From: Cotesia glomerata
Taxonomy: Eukaryota > Arthropoda > Insecta > Hymenoptera > Braconidae
DNA length: 64,000 nt
Assembly: GCF_020080835.1 (NCBI RefSeq)
Contig: NC_058159.1
Location: 28,495,525 to 28,559,524, forward strand
Direction of reading: 5' to 3'
Of the stretch, positions 1-11,914 are shown in pieces. The notes under the pieces were generated by a model, which made no database searches, was not told where the DNA came from, and saw only the letters and a list, made by a program, of their open reading frames with translations. How positions within the stretch are numbered: position 1 is the stretch's first letter; each line of letters begins with the position of its first letter. The position numbers and the translations under genes are program-made.

Positions 1-1549
1 CCATACTTTCTAAAAATTGATTTACTGCAATAGAAACGGAAAAAAACATCAAAATAGGTCAAAAAATTTTCCTGTCCGTCATGTATGAAACCCCGGAAAC
101 ACTGTAACTTGTAAAAAATCAATTATTTGAGTTAAATTTTTTTTTTTTAAATTCTAATCGACAATTGTAGGTCACTGAATGCGAATGGTTAATTAATTCA
201 GTGTCGTTTAATTACAATTAATAAAAAACGAACACTACAAGACTGTATATCTATATATATCCATGTAAAATTAACATGGATGGTGATATATCTATATCTA
301 TAGATATTATGTACATTTTATTCCACCAGGGGCGCTTGTGCAGTACCTTCCTACTACAGCTGTTTTTTCGGCAATTAATTTTGAACGACTTAAGTTTTTT
401 TTTTTTTTTTTTTTTTATATTTCATAATTAAATGAGCATTATGAGTCGTGCACTTTTGGATTTTCCAAACTTTTTATTTTTTCTTAAAAAATGAATGAGC
501 GTTATGAGGCGTGCACTTTTGGATTTTCCAAACTTTTTTAATTTTTTCACTTTTGTTGATCGAGACGATACTAATAAAGTTTTCAAAACTCTAAAAAGAT
601 ATAAATGATTTATAATTTCGATTTTGTATTTATTGAAAAATAACTAATACAAAGAGAACTCATTTTATTCAAGGATTATTTTTTTTGTTAACACATCAGT
701 TAATGATTTAAGTATAAAATATTGATCGTACTCTCTTAAATCTTCTATTACGCGTTTGGTGACAAAATGATTACAATAATGACAAATAATGAAATTATTG
801 AAGGGTAATAGATCCAAAGGCGTTATTGTGATCATAAATTTAACTTATAATACTGTAAGTTGGTAGAATGAGTGAGTGATGTAATGAAATAATAATTAAA
901 TTTTAGGAACAAAATTAAGCAAAGGAATCGTGAGTTGCGTAAAATTACCTGTAACCTAAAATGAAGCAGTAATTCTAGGAGCGTAGGGATACAAGTTAAT
1001 AATGAATTCGATTAAAGGCCAAAGGGTTTTGAGGTCGCGCGGGAGCAGAAAGCCAGAAGCTATGCTGGCGCTTTATACTTGTACGTTAATACTGTACGGT
1101 GCATGTATAGTAGTAGTGTAATGTATTGCAGAACAGGGGGTGCAAGTACGAACTCGTACTCGAGAGATAGTCGGACAAAGAGAAGAGTATGTCTGTATTC
1201 TCGGTTGAGGTGAACCACGCGCGCCACTCACCGACCACGCCCTAGCAATAACTGGCGCAGTTAATAGTCGATCGAGAATGGATAATTCAATGAGGCAACC
1301 TGTAATGTGTTAAAGATGCATACTCAACCTCATTTACAACCCTTCACTATCTATCAAGTAATCTCTGTCTAACTGACCTTGCTTCCCACAACCCTCACAG
1401 GCAACATGTTACACGTTTCCTATTTCCAATCGATTTATTAATTAAGATTACTGTCCGATTATTTTAATCTTATTTCTCATTTATATAACCAAGTGTTTTA
1501 ATCCGTTAATTGATGCTTTTTATCTTTATACAATTCTTGAAAAATAAAA
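1..1549. other. Non-coding AT-rich DNA with a GC-richer island
   Basis: I see no convincing open reading frame, splice pattern or RNA gene. Homopolymer T tracts are common. From about 1010 to 1420 base composition rises clearly above the surroundings (GC-rich words such as cgcgcgccactcacc) and the sequence is not repetitive within the window, so it may be a regulatory region or an untranslated exon. A small perfect hairpin (ccatg...catgg) sits near 261-279. Confidence 0.5.
432..545 (+). repeat. Two-copy tandem repeat, ~63-bp spacing
   Basis: Two near-identical units start at 432 and 495. Each reads atgagc(a/g)ttatgag and then gtgcacttttggattttcc, followed by a T-rich tail. Only a few substitutions separate them, so this is a local duplication. 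No function is evident. Confidence 0.8.
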
Positions 1550-2202
1550 TTTGAAGAATTTGTTTATATTTAATAAGCTTTATTAATTTTTAATAAATGA
1601 TTTTTTTAACATCATAGGATTTAATAAATATTTATTAACTAATAAATTATTTATTAAATACGATTTAATAAATGTTAATAAATATTTTTTACTGTTAAAA
1701 AATATTTATTAACAATTAATAAGTAATTTACTAAGTACAATTTATTGACTGTTAATAAATATTTATTTAAAATAAAAAGCAAAAATAGCAATTTTCTTTT
1801 GACACTTTTTATAACCCTGGAATACATGATAATAATTCAATTCACTAAATAAATTAATCTTTTTAATATTTAAAAATATAAAAAATAATTATAAGCTGTG
1901 GTAAAATTTGGTATTTTACAATAAACGTTATTATTATGTAATATAATTAATGCAAATAATTTATAAAGATGAATTTTATTTACAAACAATCTTGATACCA
2001 TATAACATTGCAAGCGAAACAAATTCACTCAGGAAAATATTTATTAACTGTTAATAAATATTTGTTAACTATTAATAAATGTACTTTCCTCCCAAAGAAA
2101 TATTTATTGGATGTTAAAAAATTTTTATTTAAATTTGATAAATTAAATAATTGTCTTCAAATAAATTAAATTATTAATAGTTAATAAATCCTTTTATCAG
2201 TT
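1550..2202. mobile_element. TIR element of the CACTGATA family, 5' end decayed
   Basis: The body matches the neighbouring element 2205-2770 and the element at 44741-47407, sharing internal sequence from caaaaatagcaattttc onward and runs of TTTATTAAC/AATAAATAT. The 3' end reads aaatccttttatcag, the TIR, with the final GTG changed to GTT. The 5' TIR is degraded. There is no transposase reading frame, so it is non-autonomous. It ends exactly at a TA that the next element also uses. It is also an empty-site control for the Helitron at 45369, since attattaatagttaat near 2172 is uninterrupted here. Confidence 0.75.
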
Positions 2203-2204
2203 TA

Positions 2205-2770
2205 CACTGATAAAAGGATTTGTTTATATTTAATAAGCTTTATTAACTGTTCATAAATGATTTATTAATATCATAATTCAATAAATATTTATTAATGGTT
2301 AATGAATATTTGTTAACTGTTAAAAAATATTTATTTAAAATAAAAATCAAAAATAACAATTTTCTTTTGACACTTTTTATAACCCTGGAATACATAATAA
2401 TAATTAAATTCACTAAATAAATTAATCTTTTTAATATTTAAAAATATAAAAAATAATTATAAGCTGTGATAAAATTTGTTATTTTACAATAAACTTTATT
2501 ATTATATAATATAATTAATGCAAATAATTTATAAAGATGATTTTTGTTTATAAGCAATCTTGATATTATATGAAATTGCAAACGAAACAAATTCACTCAA
2601 CAAAATATTTATTAACTGTTAATAAATATTTGTTAACTATTAATAAATACTTATTAACTATTAATAAATGTACTTTCCTCCATATTATAAATTAAATCCG
2701 AATTAATAAATTAAATAATTGTCTTTAAATAAATTAAAATATTAATAGTTAATAAATCCTTCTATTAGTG
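2205..2770. mobile_element. TIR element of the CACTGATA family, complete
   Basis: It starts with CACTGATAAAAGGATTTG and ends with AAATCCTTCTATTAGTG, imperfect inverted termini flanked by TA at 2203-2204 and 2771-2772. The inside is AT-rich, built of TTAATAAATATT motifs in both orientations, and has no reading frame. It is the sister copy of 1550-2202 and of 44741-47407. The CAC...GTG ends and 2-bp duplication fit a non-autonomous DNA transposon; Tc1/mariner-like or CACTA/Mirage-like origin cannot be decided from a copy without transposase. Confidence 0.85.
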
Positions 2771-2895
2771 TAATGAAATATATCGGCTTCGTTAATTTTT
2801 TCTTTAAATAAATTTTCTTGGAAGATTTTCCCGAAGAAATTGAAATATGATAAATCATTAAAGATATTAAATTAAATTAAGTAAAATCATTGTTA

Positions 2896-3871
2896 AGGTA
2901 AAAGCCCCAATTATTGACGGGGGTCTAAATATTGACACCCTAAATTATTTTTAAATATATTAAATTATCTGTAATAAGAATAACGATCAAATAAATTTTT
3001 ATTAAATTCTAATTAATTAAAAAATTGAAAAAAATCACATTCAGTTCAAAATATTAAATATTAATTATTAAAAAAAAAATAAAGTTAGCACCAGTTCATC
3101 AAATCAGCTTACGAGCGTCTATTTTCTTAACAACTTTGGTTAGAAAAGCATTTTTTTTAACTGCCGAGTTTAAATTAATTTTTTCATGTAATTATATGAT
3201 CTATTTTTTTTTTTTTAATTAACAATATATGAAATATTTATAAAATTAAATAATCGAAATTAATTGTATGCTTTATGATATTTAAATAATGGGAGTCAAT
3301 AACTAGTTCATAATTTTTATGGTGAATCCCATATTGACAGCCAGTCGACAGTGCTATGACGCCTTTTTTTTTTAAGTATAAAATACGTTATATACGCGAT
3401 TATATTCAAGGCTTTTAACTGTCAAATAACTCGGCGTGTTTTAGTGTTAAATAAGTTTTTAAATAAATTGTTATATTTTTCATAATAATTATTCATTCAT
3501 AGAAATTATTATTAATTAACTTTAATAATATTGATTACTTTATATCAAGTTTTTGATAAATAACAATATAACCAAATGATTCGACGCATGTGCAGTAGGG
3601 GCGTCAATAATTGGGGTTGCGGTACGTCAATAATTAGATCAATCAGTTTTTTAACCCGTCAATAATTGGTGTATCCAGATCATTTATTTAATTATTTAAA
3701 ATTAATTAGTAAATATCACTGATTATCATTTTAAAAAAAGAAATTGATTAGTTAAAACATTACTGAAAACATTACCACAAACAAAATTCATCGATATTTA
3801 TATTTGATTGCTTAAAAAAAATGAAATCATAACTTTGTCTCTTATAGCGTCAATAATTGGGGCTTTTACCT
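2896..3871. mobile_element. TIR element, AGGTAAAAGCCCC termini
   Basis: Nearly perfect inverted termini of about 24 bp: AGGTAAAAGCCCCAATTATT at the left and its complement at 3848-3871, each followed outward by TA (2894-2895 and 3872-3873). Sub-terminal copies of gtcaataattgg recur near 3602, 3627 and 3657, giving repeated internal motifs typical of transposase-binding regions. No protein is encoded in its 976 bp. A shorter relative with AGGTAAAAGACCC ends lies at 10036-10239. Confidence 0.88.
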
Positions 3872-3873
3872 TA

Positions 3874-5857
3874 CGTGATTTTCAGCGTGTCTACATAAAT
3901 TTTATACCTCAGTGATGATTCCATTATTTTATTGTAATTTAATTAATCAGTGAACCATAAATATATACTTATCATTCTTTATTATTTTATTAAACATACA
4001 ACGAGTGATAGAATATTTGTTCGAGTAATTTATTTTATCGATTTTAATTATTTCGTAATTAGTTTTTGTACTTAATGCGGAGTTTCCAATTATTTTTAAT
4101 GAAAAAAAATATTACTCTGAAACAAAGAAGGGGTCGCAATATTTGTTAGAAAATTTTCCATCAGTTTTTACCGGGCATGCATGGTAATTAAGTTTCTTCT
4201 CGAATAAATTTGTGGTGTTCTTGCCTGAAAAAACTTGAGATTCCATATGGTTTTTAAGCTTATGGATGTTTAATTTTTCAATATATATTCCCTAATATTT
4301 TTATCGAAGAAGCTTTCAATAATTCAACAAAATAAATAGAAGCAATGATGATTTGCACAAGTTTTTTAGAAAGTTATCTGTTTATTTCCTAACTACAATT
4401 TACTGGAGTGAGGATATTTCAATTGAATTGTTGTTTTTGAAGACACAGTAGTAATTGTCACTCTTAACGATTTATTGACAAATACTAATTATTTATGTAA
4501 ATTTACACACTGTTTGATATGTTTAAAATAATTATTGATTAATAAATAATTGATAAATTGTCGATAGATAGATAATTGATATATTGTCGATTGATAGATA
4601 GTTGATATATTGTGAATAAATAGATAGTTGATATATGGTCGATTGATAGATAGTTGATATATTGTCGATAGATAAATAGTTGATATATTGTCGATATAGT
4701 TGTCTTGTGAGTAGATGACTGACTAAAGAATTTTGTTTTAAGTGATATAGTCAGAGGTTACAATTTGAGGAAATGAGGAAAGGGTCGATAGGTGTGGTAA
4801 CGTTATTTGTGCAAAATTATTGGTAGTTGAAAATTGTAGGCGTAAAGAAATAATTTGAAGGTAGAGATAGTAAGTTAGAAAACAGCTGTTATGCACATGG
4901 TTGACAGAAAAATTTCCTCACAGATTAGAAAAAATATTCGTCGTCAGATGCAATAAAAAAGATAATAAAAAATAAACTCAAGGATACTCAATCCCTAAAT
5001 TTACGATAGTATTTAAAAATTTAGGCTGAAAGGTTTAGCCTTAAATGAGATACAGCAAATTCTAAAGAGAAAACTATTTAAAAGAATATTCAATAGCTTA
5101 AAGAAAAGAAAATAGGCTTATGACCATAAACGGCCTAAAATTATTTTCTAATGCTAAAGTTTTTTCTAATAATAAAAGTTTTAGTTAACAAATGTTCTTA
5201 TAAATAAAATATGTTTAAAAATTAACAAATTATTTTTACTGCTAGACGAAACATTATCCTAAAGGATAATTGCTCCTAAAATATTCGAAATAAATGTAAG
5301 TCATGTTCGTGACAATGTTCTATCAAACCTTCGTCACTTCTTAGTTGGCAGGGACCGACAGAAAAGTAATAAATAACCAACGAATAACATTGAAATCACC
5401 GAAAAGGGAAAGCTTCTTTAGATATCTCTTCAAATAATTTGTCGAAATTATTTATAAGAAAATATTTTGAAAAAATTAAATTTGTAATTTTTCTCAATTT
5501 CTGCATGTGAAATTTTTTTTTTAATTTTATTAAAAAAATAGTCGAAATTTTGCTGATTCCAGTATAATTTATTTTTGTTACTTCCCTCATACTTTCCTAA
5601 AGATTAAAGGCACTTTTAAGGAAGTACTACTGTTACCACAAGTGTCAAATCAGTGCCTTGTGTAATTTGGCTTTGGTAGTATTTTTATTTGGCAACGCCG
5701 CGTTAAAACTGAAGAGACATAAATATATTCTGTTTCACTCAACATATAAATTCATGTGCATTGGTATATGTTTGAATTTCACGTGTGATTCCATTTTTCA
5801 AAAAAAGTCAATTTGTCAAATTTTGTAGGATACGACATATTAGAATGGCAGTATCGA
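3874..5857. other. Unique AT-rich DNA, no gene seen
   Basis: Apart from the minisatellite at 4545-4702 I find no repeat, RNA gene or convincing coding stretch. Short reading frames here are AT-biased and lack domain signatures. Confidence 0.5.
4545..4702 (+). repeat. Minisatellite, ~30-bp unit
   Basis: About five imperfect units built on gatagttgatatattgtcga follow one another, with single-base changes and small length differences (ataaatagatag, gatagataaatag). This is a short AT-rich tandem array; the variation between units suggests it is not recent. Confidence 0.85.
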
Positions 5858-6083
5858 AGAGCTATTCTCTGTATGCTTAAGTCCAACAAATGAATTCTTA
5901 AATCAGAAATCCGGATCATTATCTTAAGGAAACGTCATTTGAGGATACGTTGCACGGAAAAAAAAAATATTGTTAAAATGACTATCCAACGTATCCTCAA
6001 ACGACGTTTCCTTAAAATAACAATCCTGATTTCTGATTTAAGGATTCATTTGTTTGACTTAAAAGCAAGCAGAGAATAGCTCT
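5858..6083. repeat. Long inverted repeat, ~95-bp arms
   Basis: The left arm (5858-5953) begins agagctattctctg and the right arm (5989-6083) ends cagagaatagctct. The arms pair along most of their length, through gaggatacgttg against caacgtatcctc. The spacer is about 35 bp. It overlaps the left terminus of the element at 5953-6354, so two palindromic structures are interlocked. Confidence 0.8.
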
Positions 6084-6354
6084 TGTAAATATATGTAGTT
6101 TCGTCAAAACAGGCAATTGTTTCGTTAACGTGAGGATCTGTATAGTTGAATTTAATTCAACTAAATGTAACGCTAAAATAATGATATGGATTGTCATTTT
6201 GATGATACGCTGTATAGCTGAATTGGCTATACAGCGTATATCTCTAAAAAAAATGACTATACGGCGTATAGTCAGAATAACGATACGTATCCTTATTCTA
6301 ACAATATTTTTTTCTCCGTGTGGATAGTCATTTTAACAATATTTTTTTTCCGTG
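5953..6354. mobile_element. TIR element with CACGGAAAAAA ends and an internal hairpin
   Basis: The termini are CACGGAAAAAAAAAATATTG at 5953 and its complement ending at 6354, continuing inward as ttaaaatgactatcc and its complement for about 34 bp. Inside, 6205-6239 is a perfect 14-bp stem (atacgctgtatagc) with a 7-base loop, followed by further cgtatagtc motifs. A second partial terminus (tttctccgtg) lies at about 6311-6320. No protein is encoded. The flanking dinucleotides do not match cleanly (TG versus TT). Confidence 0.65.
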
Positions 6355-7579
6355 TTTACTTTCAAAGATTACAAACTCAATACATAAGTCCAAAATTCCA
6401 ACATTAGTCCTCAAATCTGAGGTGTTAAAATTGAGACGAGCATAATGCTCATAATTTAAATGAAATAGTAACTGAAGGAAAATAGTGTGACACAGTAACA
6501 ATATAATAGCAAGTACAGGGGGGGTAACAGTAGTAACAGTAGTAACAGTAGTAACAGTAGCAAACTAAACTCATTGAAATGTAACGGTTGGAACAAGCAG
6601 AACAATAGGTGGTGATGGAGAGCTGGTGAGGTGTGGGTATGCGGAATAATGTGCGTTGAGGCAGCACAGTCGACTAAGATATATAGCTACATATAGCTAC
6701 ATATAGATAAAGCACTGAATAGTAGTACTATATTATTAGTAGTGCTATACCGAGAGGAAGAGTTTATGCTCCTCGGTTGAGAGAATTTTACGTAGCAGTC
6801 GAGTGGTCACATCGAAATGCTAATGCAGACGTCCCGTAGACGTTTCACGGTCTTTTAGAGAAACATGAGCCGGTGAAAATGTATGACGGGTGTACTTACG
6901 AGAAAAGTGATAGGACCGAATTTCACTTAGCTGTCCATATATATATATATATATACTCGCTATAAAACTCCCTTATATCTCAGAATTCAGTGTCTCTCTT
7001 TCTTCTCCAACTCATCCTCATGTCAACCTTTCCATTTTGCGACTGTGTCAATCCTTGTCATTTTATCACAGCTTTACTCTTTTAACCCGGTTCAATTCCA
7101 AGCTCAGGTATTGGGTAAAACATGAGCGATGACTACCAGTCAAGGGACCAATGAAAAATACAAGAGCTTATAAATAAAAAAATAACAACCGTAAGCTGGA
7201 AGCTTTTTACTTCTTACTATGGGTATTGTCTCTATTTTTATTCTCTTTCTTTTTCTTTAAACCGACGCGAATCGTGTGGACTTGGGAGTAAGAAAACGCA
7301 TTTGTATTGTCACGAGACTCGGTACTCGGTCGTATGTACTCGCGTTGTTTATACTGATCTGCTGAGGGATTTAGAGAATTTCTTATCAGCTATCGAGTGT
7401 CGAATTTACTCGCTCTGAATACTCAAGTTCTGGAGCTTTACTTCCGCGAAGCTTAGAGCCATTTATTGAAATAGGTTTAATGTTATAAATATTTAATTTT
7501 ACTCGTAAAAAGTTTTTCTAATGTGACCATGTCAGACTGTGTATTAGAATAAAAAAAAAAACATTAAATTTTTCTATAA
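6355..7579. other. Unique DNA with short tandem repeats and GC-richer islands
   Basis: Four 9-bp units of agtagtaac occur at about 6525-6560, and a short (TA)n lies near 6938-6954. Segments at about 6590-6900 and 7255-7450 are less AT-rich than the rest and unique. No reading frame with a recognisable domain was found, and start and stop positions look incidental. Confidence 0.45.
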
Positions 7580-8498
7580 TCTATATTATTAAAACAATAC
7601 TCTATCTTCAGATACATAATTAAAAAATGACTTTGTATTTCGTGAACTATTGACGATTTTGAAGATATAAGCTCATCCCGATGTAACACTCATCAATACC
7701 TTTCATTTGAGTACCCACATCAATTTTTCATATATTTTATATATTTATATTTATAAATATATATAAAATATATCAAAATGCATGTGGGTACTCAAATGAA
7801 AGCTCTTGATGAGTATAACATCGGGATGAGCTTATGTTTTTAAAAACGTCAATAGTTAAGAAAGTACAGTACAATCTAACATAATTAAGATATGACCTTA
7901 TATCTTGTGAACTATTAAAATTTTTAAAGTTATAAGCTCATCACGACATTACACTCGTCGAGAGCTTTCATTTGAGTACCCACATCAATTTTTCATATAT
8001 TTATATATATTATATATATGAATATATAAAAAATATATCAAAATGCATGTGGGTACTTAAATGAAAGCTCTTGATGAGTGTATCATCGGGATGACCTTAT
8101 ATTTTTAAAAATGTCATTAATTAAAAAAGTACAGTGCAATTTAACATAATTAAGAAACGACCTTGTATCTTGTGAACTATTGATATTTTTAATGATATAA
8201 GCTCATCTTGATGTTACACTCATCGAGACCTTTCATTTGAGTACCCACATCAATTTTTCATATATTTATATATTTATATATATATATGAATATATGAAAA
8301 ATATATCAAAATGCATGTGAGTACTCAAATGAAAGCTCATGATGTGTGTGTCATCGAGATGAGCTTATATCTTTAAAAACGTCAATATTTAAGAAAGTAC
8401 AGTGAAATTTAATAAAAGTCATTATTTAATAAAGCAAAATTTTTTTTATTTATAGTTCACAAGTCACGGCAGTCACATAGTGACTGCAAGGTTGCTAG
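7580..8498 (+). mobile_element. Non-autonomous Helitron, family A copy 1 (three palindrome modules)
   Basis: It begins TCTATATTATTAA directly after an A and ends CTAG directly before a T, the Helitron signature. Twelve bases or fewer before the end is the hairpin GCAGTCACATAGTGACTGC, an 8-bp stem. There is no Rep/helicase reading frame. Inside are three tandem modules (about 7670-7855, 7930-8115, 8195-8380). Each is a long imperfect palindrome: atataagctcatccc...gtacccacatcaa, an AT-rich centre, then the complement. The 5' leader is shorter than in the other copies, with a deletion of about 170 bp. Confidence 0.88.
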
Positions 8499-9875
8499 TT
8501 GATTAATTAAGTGAAAAAAGGTTTTTTATTTTACAAAATAAATTCTAAAAAATTCAACTCTCTTGTAAAGAGACGCCTCAGCGATCATTCGCCACCTATC
8601 GGAGGTTTTTAGCACGAAAAAATTTTTATCAGAAAATTTTTTTACTTTGTCTATTGGATTTTTTTTTATTTAAGTTTCACACTAAATTAATTAAAACTAA
8701 AAGTTGCTATTGACTTACCAATGGCGCCAGAAATTTCATCGATCAAAATGCAGACTCACGATTCACCTGTTGAGCAGAAAAAAAATTCATTAATTTTTAA
8801 CAACACAATAAGTGAATCTGGCGCCCTAACTTGAAAAGCAGGGTTGTAGTGGAGCTTAGAGAACAATTGGGTCGTTAATAAGTTAACAAGAATGTACGAT
8901 TGGAGGGTTGAGGAAACTTTTTTTTTCGCTTTTAAAATTTCGATTTTGTTACTTTGTTTTTTTAAATAATTTTATTATGGTAAATTTTACAATTCTAAAA
9001 TTGAGAAAATTTCTATTAATATTAAACATTAGGAAGTAATAGCTTTTACTAAAAATATTTGATAAAAAAAATTGAGGTCAATATTTTAGTGCGGAATAAA
9101 AAAACTTGAAAATTAAAACTCTGAAAACAAATAAAAGTTTGATGATTTTTTTTCAACTTGTTTACATAATAACAAAGGTAATTAAGTTAATAAACGAGCA
9201 CCTTTCGTAATGTAATTAAAGAGTAGTCTTACCGTTAATGTAAAACACAATTCTCTCAGTAACAATGTCAAAGGAAAGTTAATTAATAATCTTAAGAATG
9301 CAACAAATTTACAAAGAATTATTTTAAGTATTTCATTGAATAATTACTGCTGTAAGCTTAAGTAAAAGTAAGTAAAATAATAAAACATTCTGTATAGTTA
9401 ATTATTCTCCATTAAATAACCCAAAAGTATTGATTTTTTCATCACTAATCAGGTAAGTAGTTTAGAAACAGTTAATTAGCGTAAAAGCTTCGACTTGTTC
9501 TCGTTTTACTTTTTAACGTTAGTTTTTTTATTTAAAGTAGTATTTATGATTTTTTTTATTATTTGATGGAAGATCTGGGAGTAAACAGCAATGAGTGAGA
9601 GCAAACCTTTTTAAAAGAAGCATACGCCTAGTAATCATCAGCGCTGCTCTATCCTATGCTGGTCTTTTGATCACGACTGACATGAGTTTACGCTAATTAA
9701 CGGGTACTGAATAGTAGGCAAAAGACAGACGATAGAAAAGGGTATTTAGATTTTGTAGGTTAAAAATGAATAAATATATGTCAGGGTGTATCGAAAAAAC
9801 TGAAAAAAAAAATATTTTTAAACTAGAATTTTACATCTCGTTAAACAAATAACTTACCGACAAGCGCGACAAATA
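8499..9875. other. AT-rich DNA with one short dispersed motif
   Basis: At 8550-8606, in inverted orientation, is a motif shared with 25787-25845 and 29299-29350 (on this strand it reads ...gcgatcattcgccacct...). Otherwise I see unique AT-rich sequence, no RNA gene and no supported coding region. Confidence 0.5.
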
Positions 9876-10239
9876 GGGTAAAAGACCCCATTAGTGGCGG
9901 GGGCCCGATTACTGACACTTTCTTTGATTTTGGTGCTTATTCAATTTATTAAATCATTAATTTCAATAATGGATATATTATTTCTAATCTTTAAGACCTT
10001 TAGATCAAAGAAATTTTTAATTTTTATTTCAAGTAAGGTAAAAGACCCAGTTATTGACACTGGCCTAGATGTTTGACACTTGCAATTTTATTCTAATTAA
10101 AAAAAATGAATAATGTTCTTAAAAAACCAATTTTCTTAAAATTTATAATTCATAAATTATAATTATTAATTTATTAGAGTTGATTTAATTTTTTTAATTA
10201 AAATAAAATTACAAGTGTCAATAACTGGGTCTTTTATCT
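9876..10239. mobile_element. AGGTAAAAGACCC MITE (10036-10239) plus a solo left end at 9876
   Basis: The complete unit is 10036-10239: left end AGGTAAAAGACCCAGTTATT, right end complementary (aataactgggtcttttatct), preceded by TA at 10034-10035 and followed by CA, a probable decayed TA. At 9876 a related left end (gggtaaaagaccccattag) stands without a matching right end, so it is a partial older copy. The inside is AT-rich and non-coding. From 10240 to 10635 there is only AT-rich unique sequence. Confidence 0.75.
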
Positions 10240-10635
10240 CAGTTTCGTAGAAAATTTAACACTTTATAAAAGAATTATTGTATTATTTATCCATAAATTT
10301 ACTTTTTCAAAAGTTTTTCAAAATTAAAGTCAAATATTTCCCAAATTCGCAGTTTTCATTTTATTTTTATCAAAATTATTATTATTTATAAAAAAATTTG
10401 TCACTTTTTTTTTTAAAATATCCAATTCTGACTTTAATAATTTTTTTTATAATTTAAAATTAGACGTTCTTTAAATTAGATCACAAATTTTTACTGTAAT
10501 AATAAAAATTTCGCTGAAAATAAAAAAAAAAACTTCCAATTTGAAATATGTCTAATTTAAAGCTAAAATAACTTTTGCAAAAATTAATTTATCGAAAAAT
10601 TTTGAGAGACGTTTTTTATAGTGAGAAATTTTCTA

Positions 10636-10857
10636 CACAGAAAAAAAATTTATTTAAATCAAGTAAATAATTTTGAAGAACTTCATCTTCTTGATTTGAG
10701 TAGAAAAATTTTTAAGCTAAGAAATTTTTCTTGGTTTAAATAAATTTAATTTGATTAAATAATTTTTCGTCTTGATTCAAAGCAATTAAACTTTTCAAAA
10801 GTATTTTCTTGATTCAAGAATTTTTCACTTGATTCAAGTTAATTTTTTTTTTCTGCG
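10636..10857. mobile_element. 222-bp MITE, CACAGAAAAAAAATT termini
   Basis: The ends are CACAGAAAAAAAATT and AATTTTTTTTTCTGCG, flanked by TA at 10634-10635 and 10858-10859. The inside repeats the words cttgatt and aatcaag in both orientations, so the whole element can fold back. A larger element with similar inner words lies at 25087-25748. Confidence 0.8.
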
Positions 10858-11317
10858 TACAAAAATATGTGTCGCACTAGCCGGTGAGTTGTTTTAATGA
10901 CAATACATAAAATTTAAACTTTAAAAATATTTTATCTGTAACAAAACTTAATAATGATTTGAAAAAAAAATTATTTGGTTTTTTAGATACACGGAAAAAA
11001 AAATTGAAGGAGTTTTTACTATTTTACTATTGTAATTTTTACTAAATAAAATAGTAAAGGTGGACTATACTTCTCATTTAGTAATTTTTACGATCTACTA
11101 TTGTAAATTTTATCCAACAAATAAGACTAGCAAGAGTCTTAAAAAGTCGAATACTATAGAGCAAATTATACAATATGTGGTTGTGAACTTTACAATTCAA
11201 CTACTGTAAAAATTCAAAGTTGGTTTTTTTAAAAAAAATATTAGGGAGGGAGAGAGATAGAAGGTTGGACTAATTGGTACCTATACAGTAATCGAAAAAA
11301 GAAACCGACATTTTCGT

Positions 11318-11386
11318 GCTATCTGGGAATCGAACCTAGTACTCTGTGTTGGCAGCCAGAGACTCTCCCTCTACGCTATCCGAGGT
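11318..11386 (-). pseudogene. tRNA-like sequence (SINE-head-like), degenerate
   Basis: Read on the minus strand it has a Pol III A-box-like block (TAGCGTAGAGGG) and a B-box (GGTTCGATTCC). A T arm and a possible anticodon region containing GCC are visible, but the acceptor stem pairs poorly and the anticodon loop is too long for a normal tRNA. It lies inside the TIR element 10990-11912. It is a decayed tRNA-derived sequence rather than a working gene. Confidence 0.5.
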
Positions 11387-11570
11387 AAAGTAAGGCCTAT
11401 ATCCTTTAACATTTACATAAACTCGGAGTCTAGCGCTGTGCACGGCCATCACTCACACTAATTGAGAAAGATTCCAATTCAACTATTGTAAAATTTGCTA
11501 TAGTTCTATTGGAAAGATACAGAGGCAGCACTGGAAATTTTCATCTCTTACTTTTTACAATAGTAATAAC

Positions 11571-11798
11571 GTATTTTTTTTGCCCTCCGGGCGGAAAGTG
11601 GCAACTTTCGTCCCGCTGCGCTAAACTAAGTTGCCGCTTTCCGCCTTCGTCGAGCAAAAAAATAGTATACACTCCTCGGGAAGTAAATAAGAAAGCCTCA
11701 GATCACATGTTTGTTGACCTCGGCTTCGCCTCGGCCAACAATTACATGTGATCTGAGACATTTCTTACTTTACTTCCCTAGGTGTGTAATATACTATT
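11571..11798. mobile_element. GC-rich double-hairpin element, half unit (copy 1)
   Basis: Two consecutive stem-loops are visible. The first pairs gggcggaaagtggcaactt with the complementary block ending at about 11645. The second is very long: agtatacactcctcgggaag pairs with the segment ending at 11798, its core being ctcagatcacatgt...acatgtgatctgag around cctcggcttcgcctcgg. Close copies occur at 39444-40076, 49772-50209 and 60841-61062. The reading frame across it is a by-product of the palindrome. Confidence 0.8.
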
Positions 11799-11914
11799 TC
11801 ATGAATAAATAGTATTTTTTCTTCTAAAATATTTGACAATTAATAGTAATAAAAGTATAGTCCAGCTTTACAATAGTTGTATCGTAAATTTTCCCAGAAA
11901 TTCTTTCCCGTGTA

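Larger units (their letters stand above)
10990..11912. mobile_element. TIR element (CACGGAAAA ends) with two insertions
   Basis: Left end CACGGAAAAAAAAATTG, right end ttctttcccgtg, each flanked outward by TA (10988-10989 and 11913-11914). Words such as actattgtaa recur in both orientations near the ends. It carries a tRNA-like sequence at 11318-11386 and a GC-rich double-hairpin unit at 11571-11798, both different in base composition from the carrier. Confidence 0.8.

Noticed and set aside
7670..8380. CRISPR-like array of repeats
   Set aside because: Units are ~250-bp palindromic modules inside a Helitron in a eukaryotic genome; no short repeat-spacer regularity.
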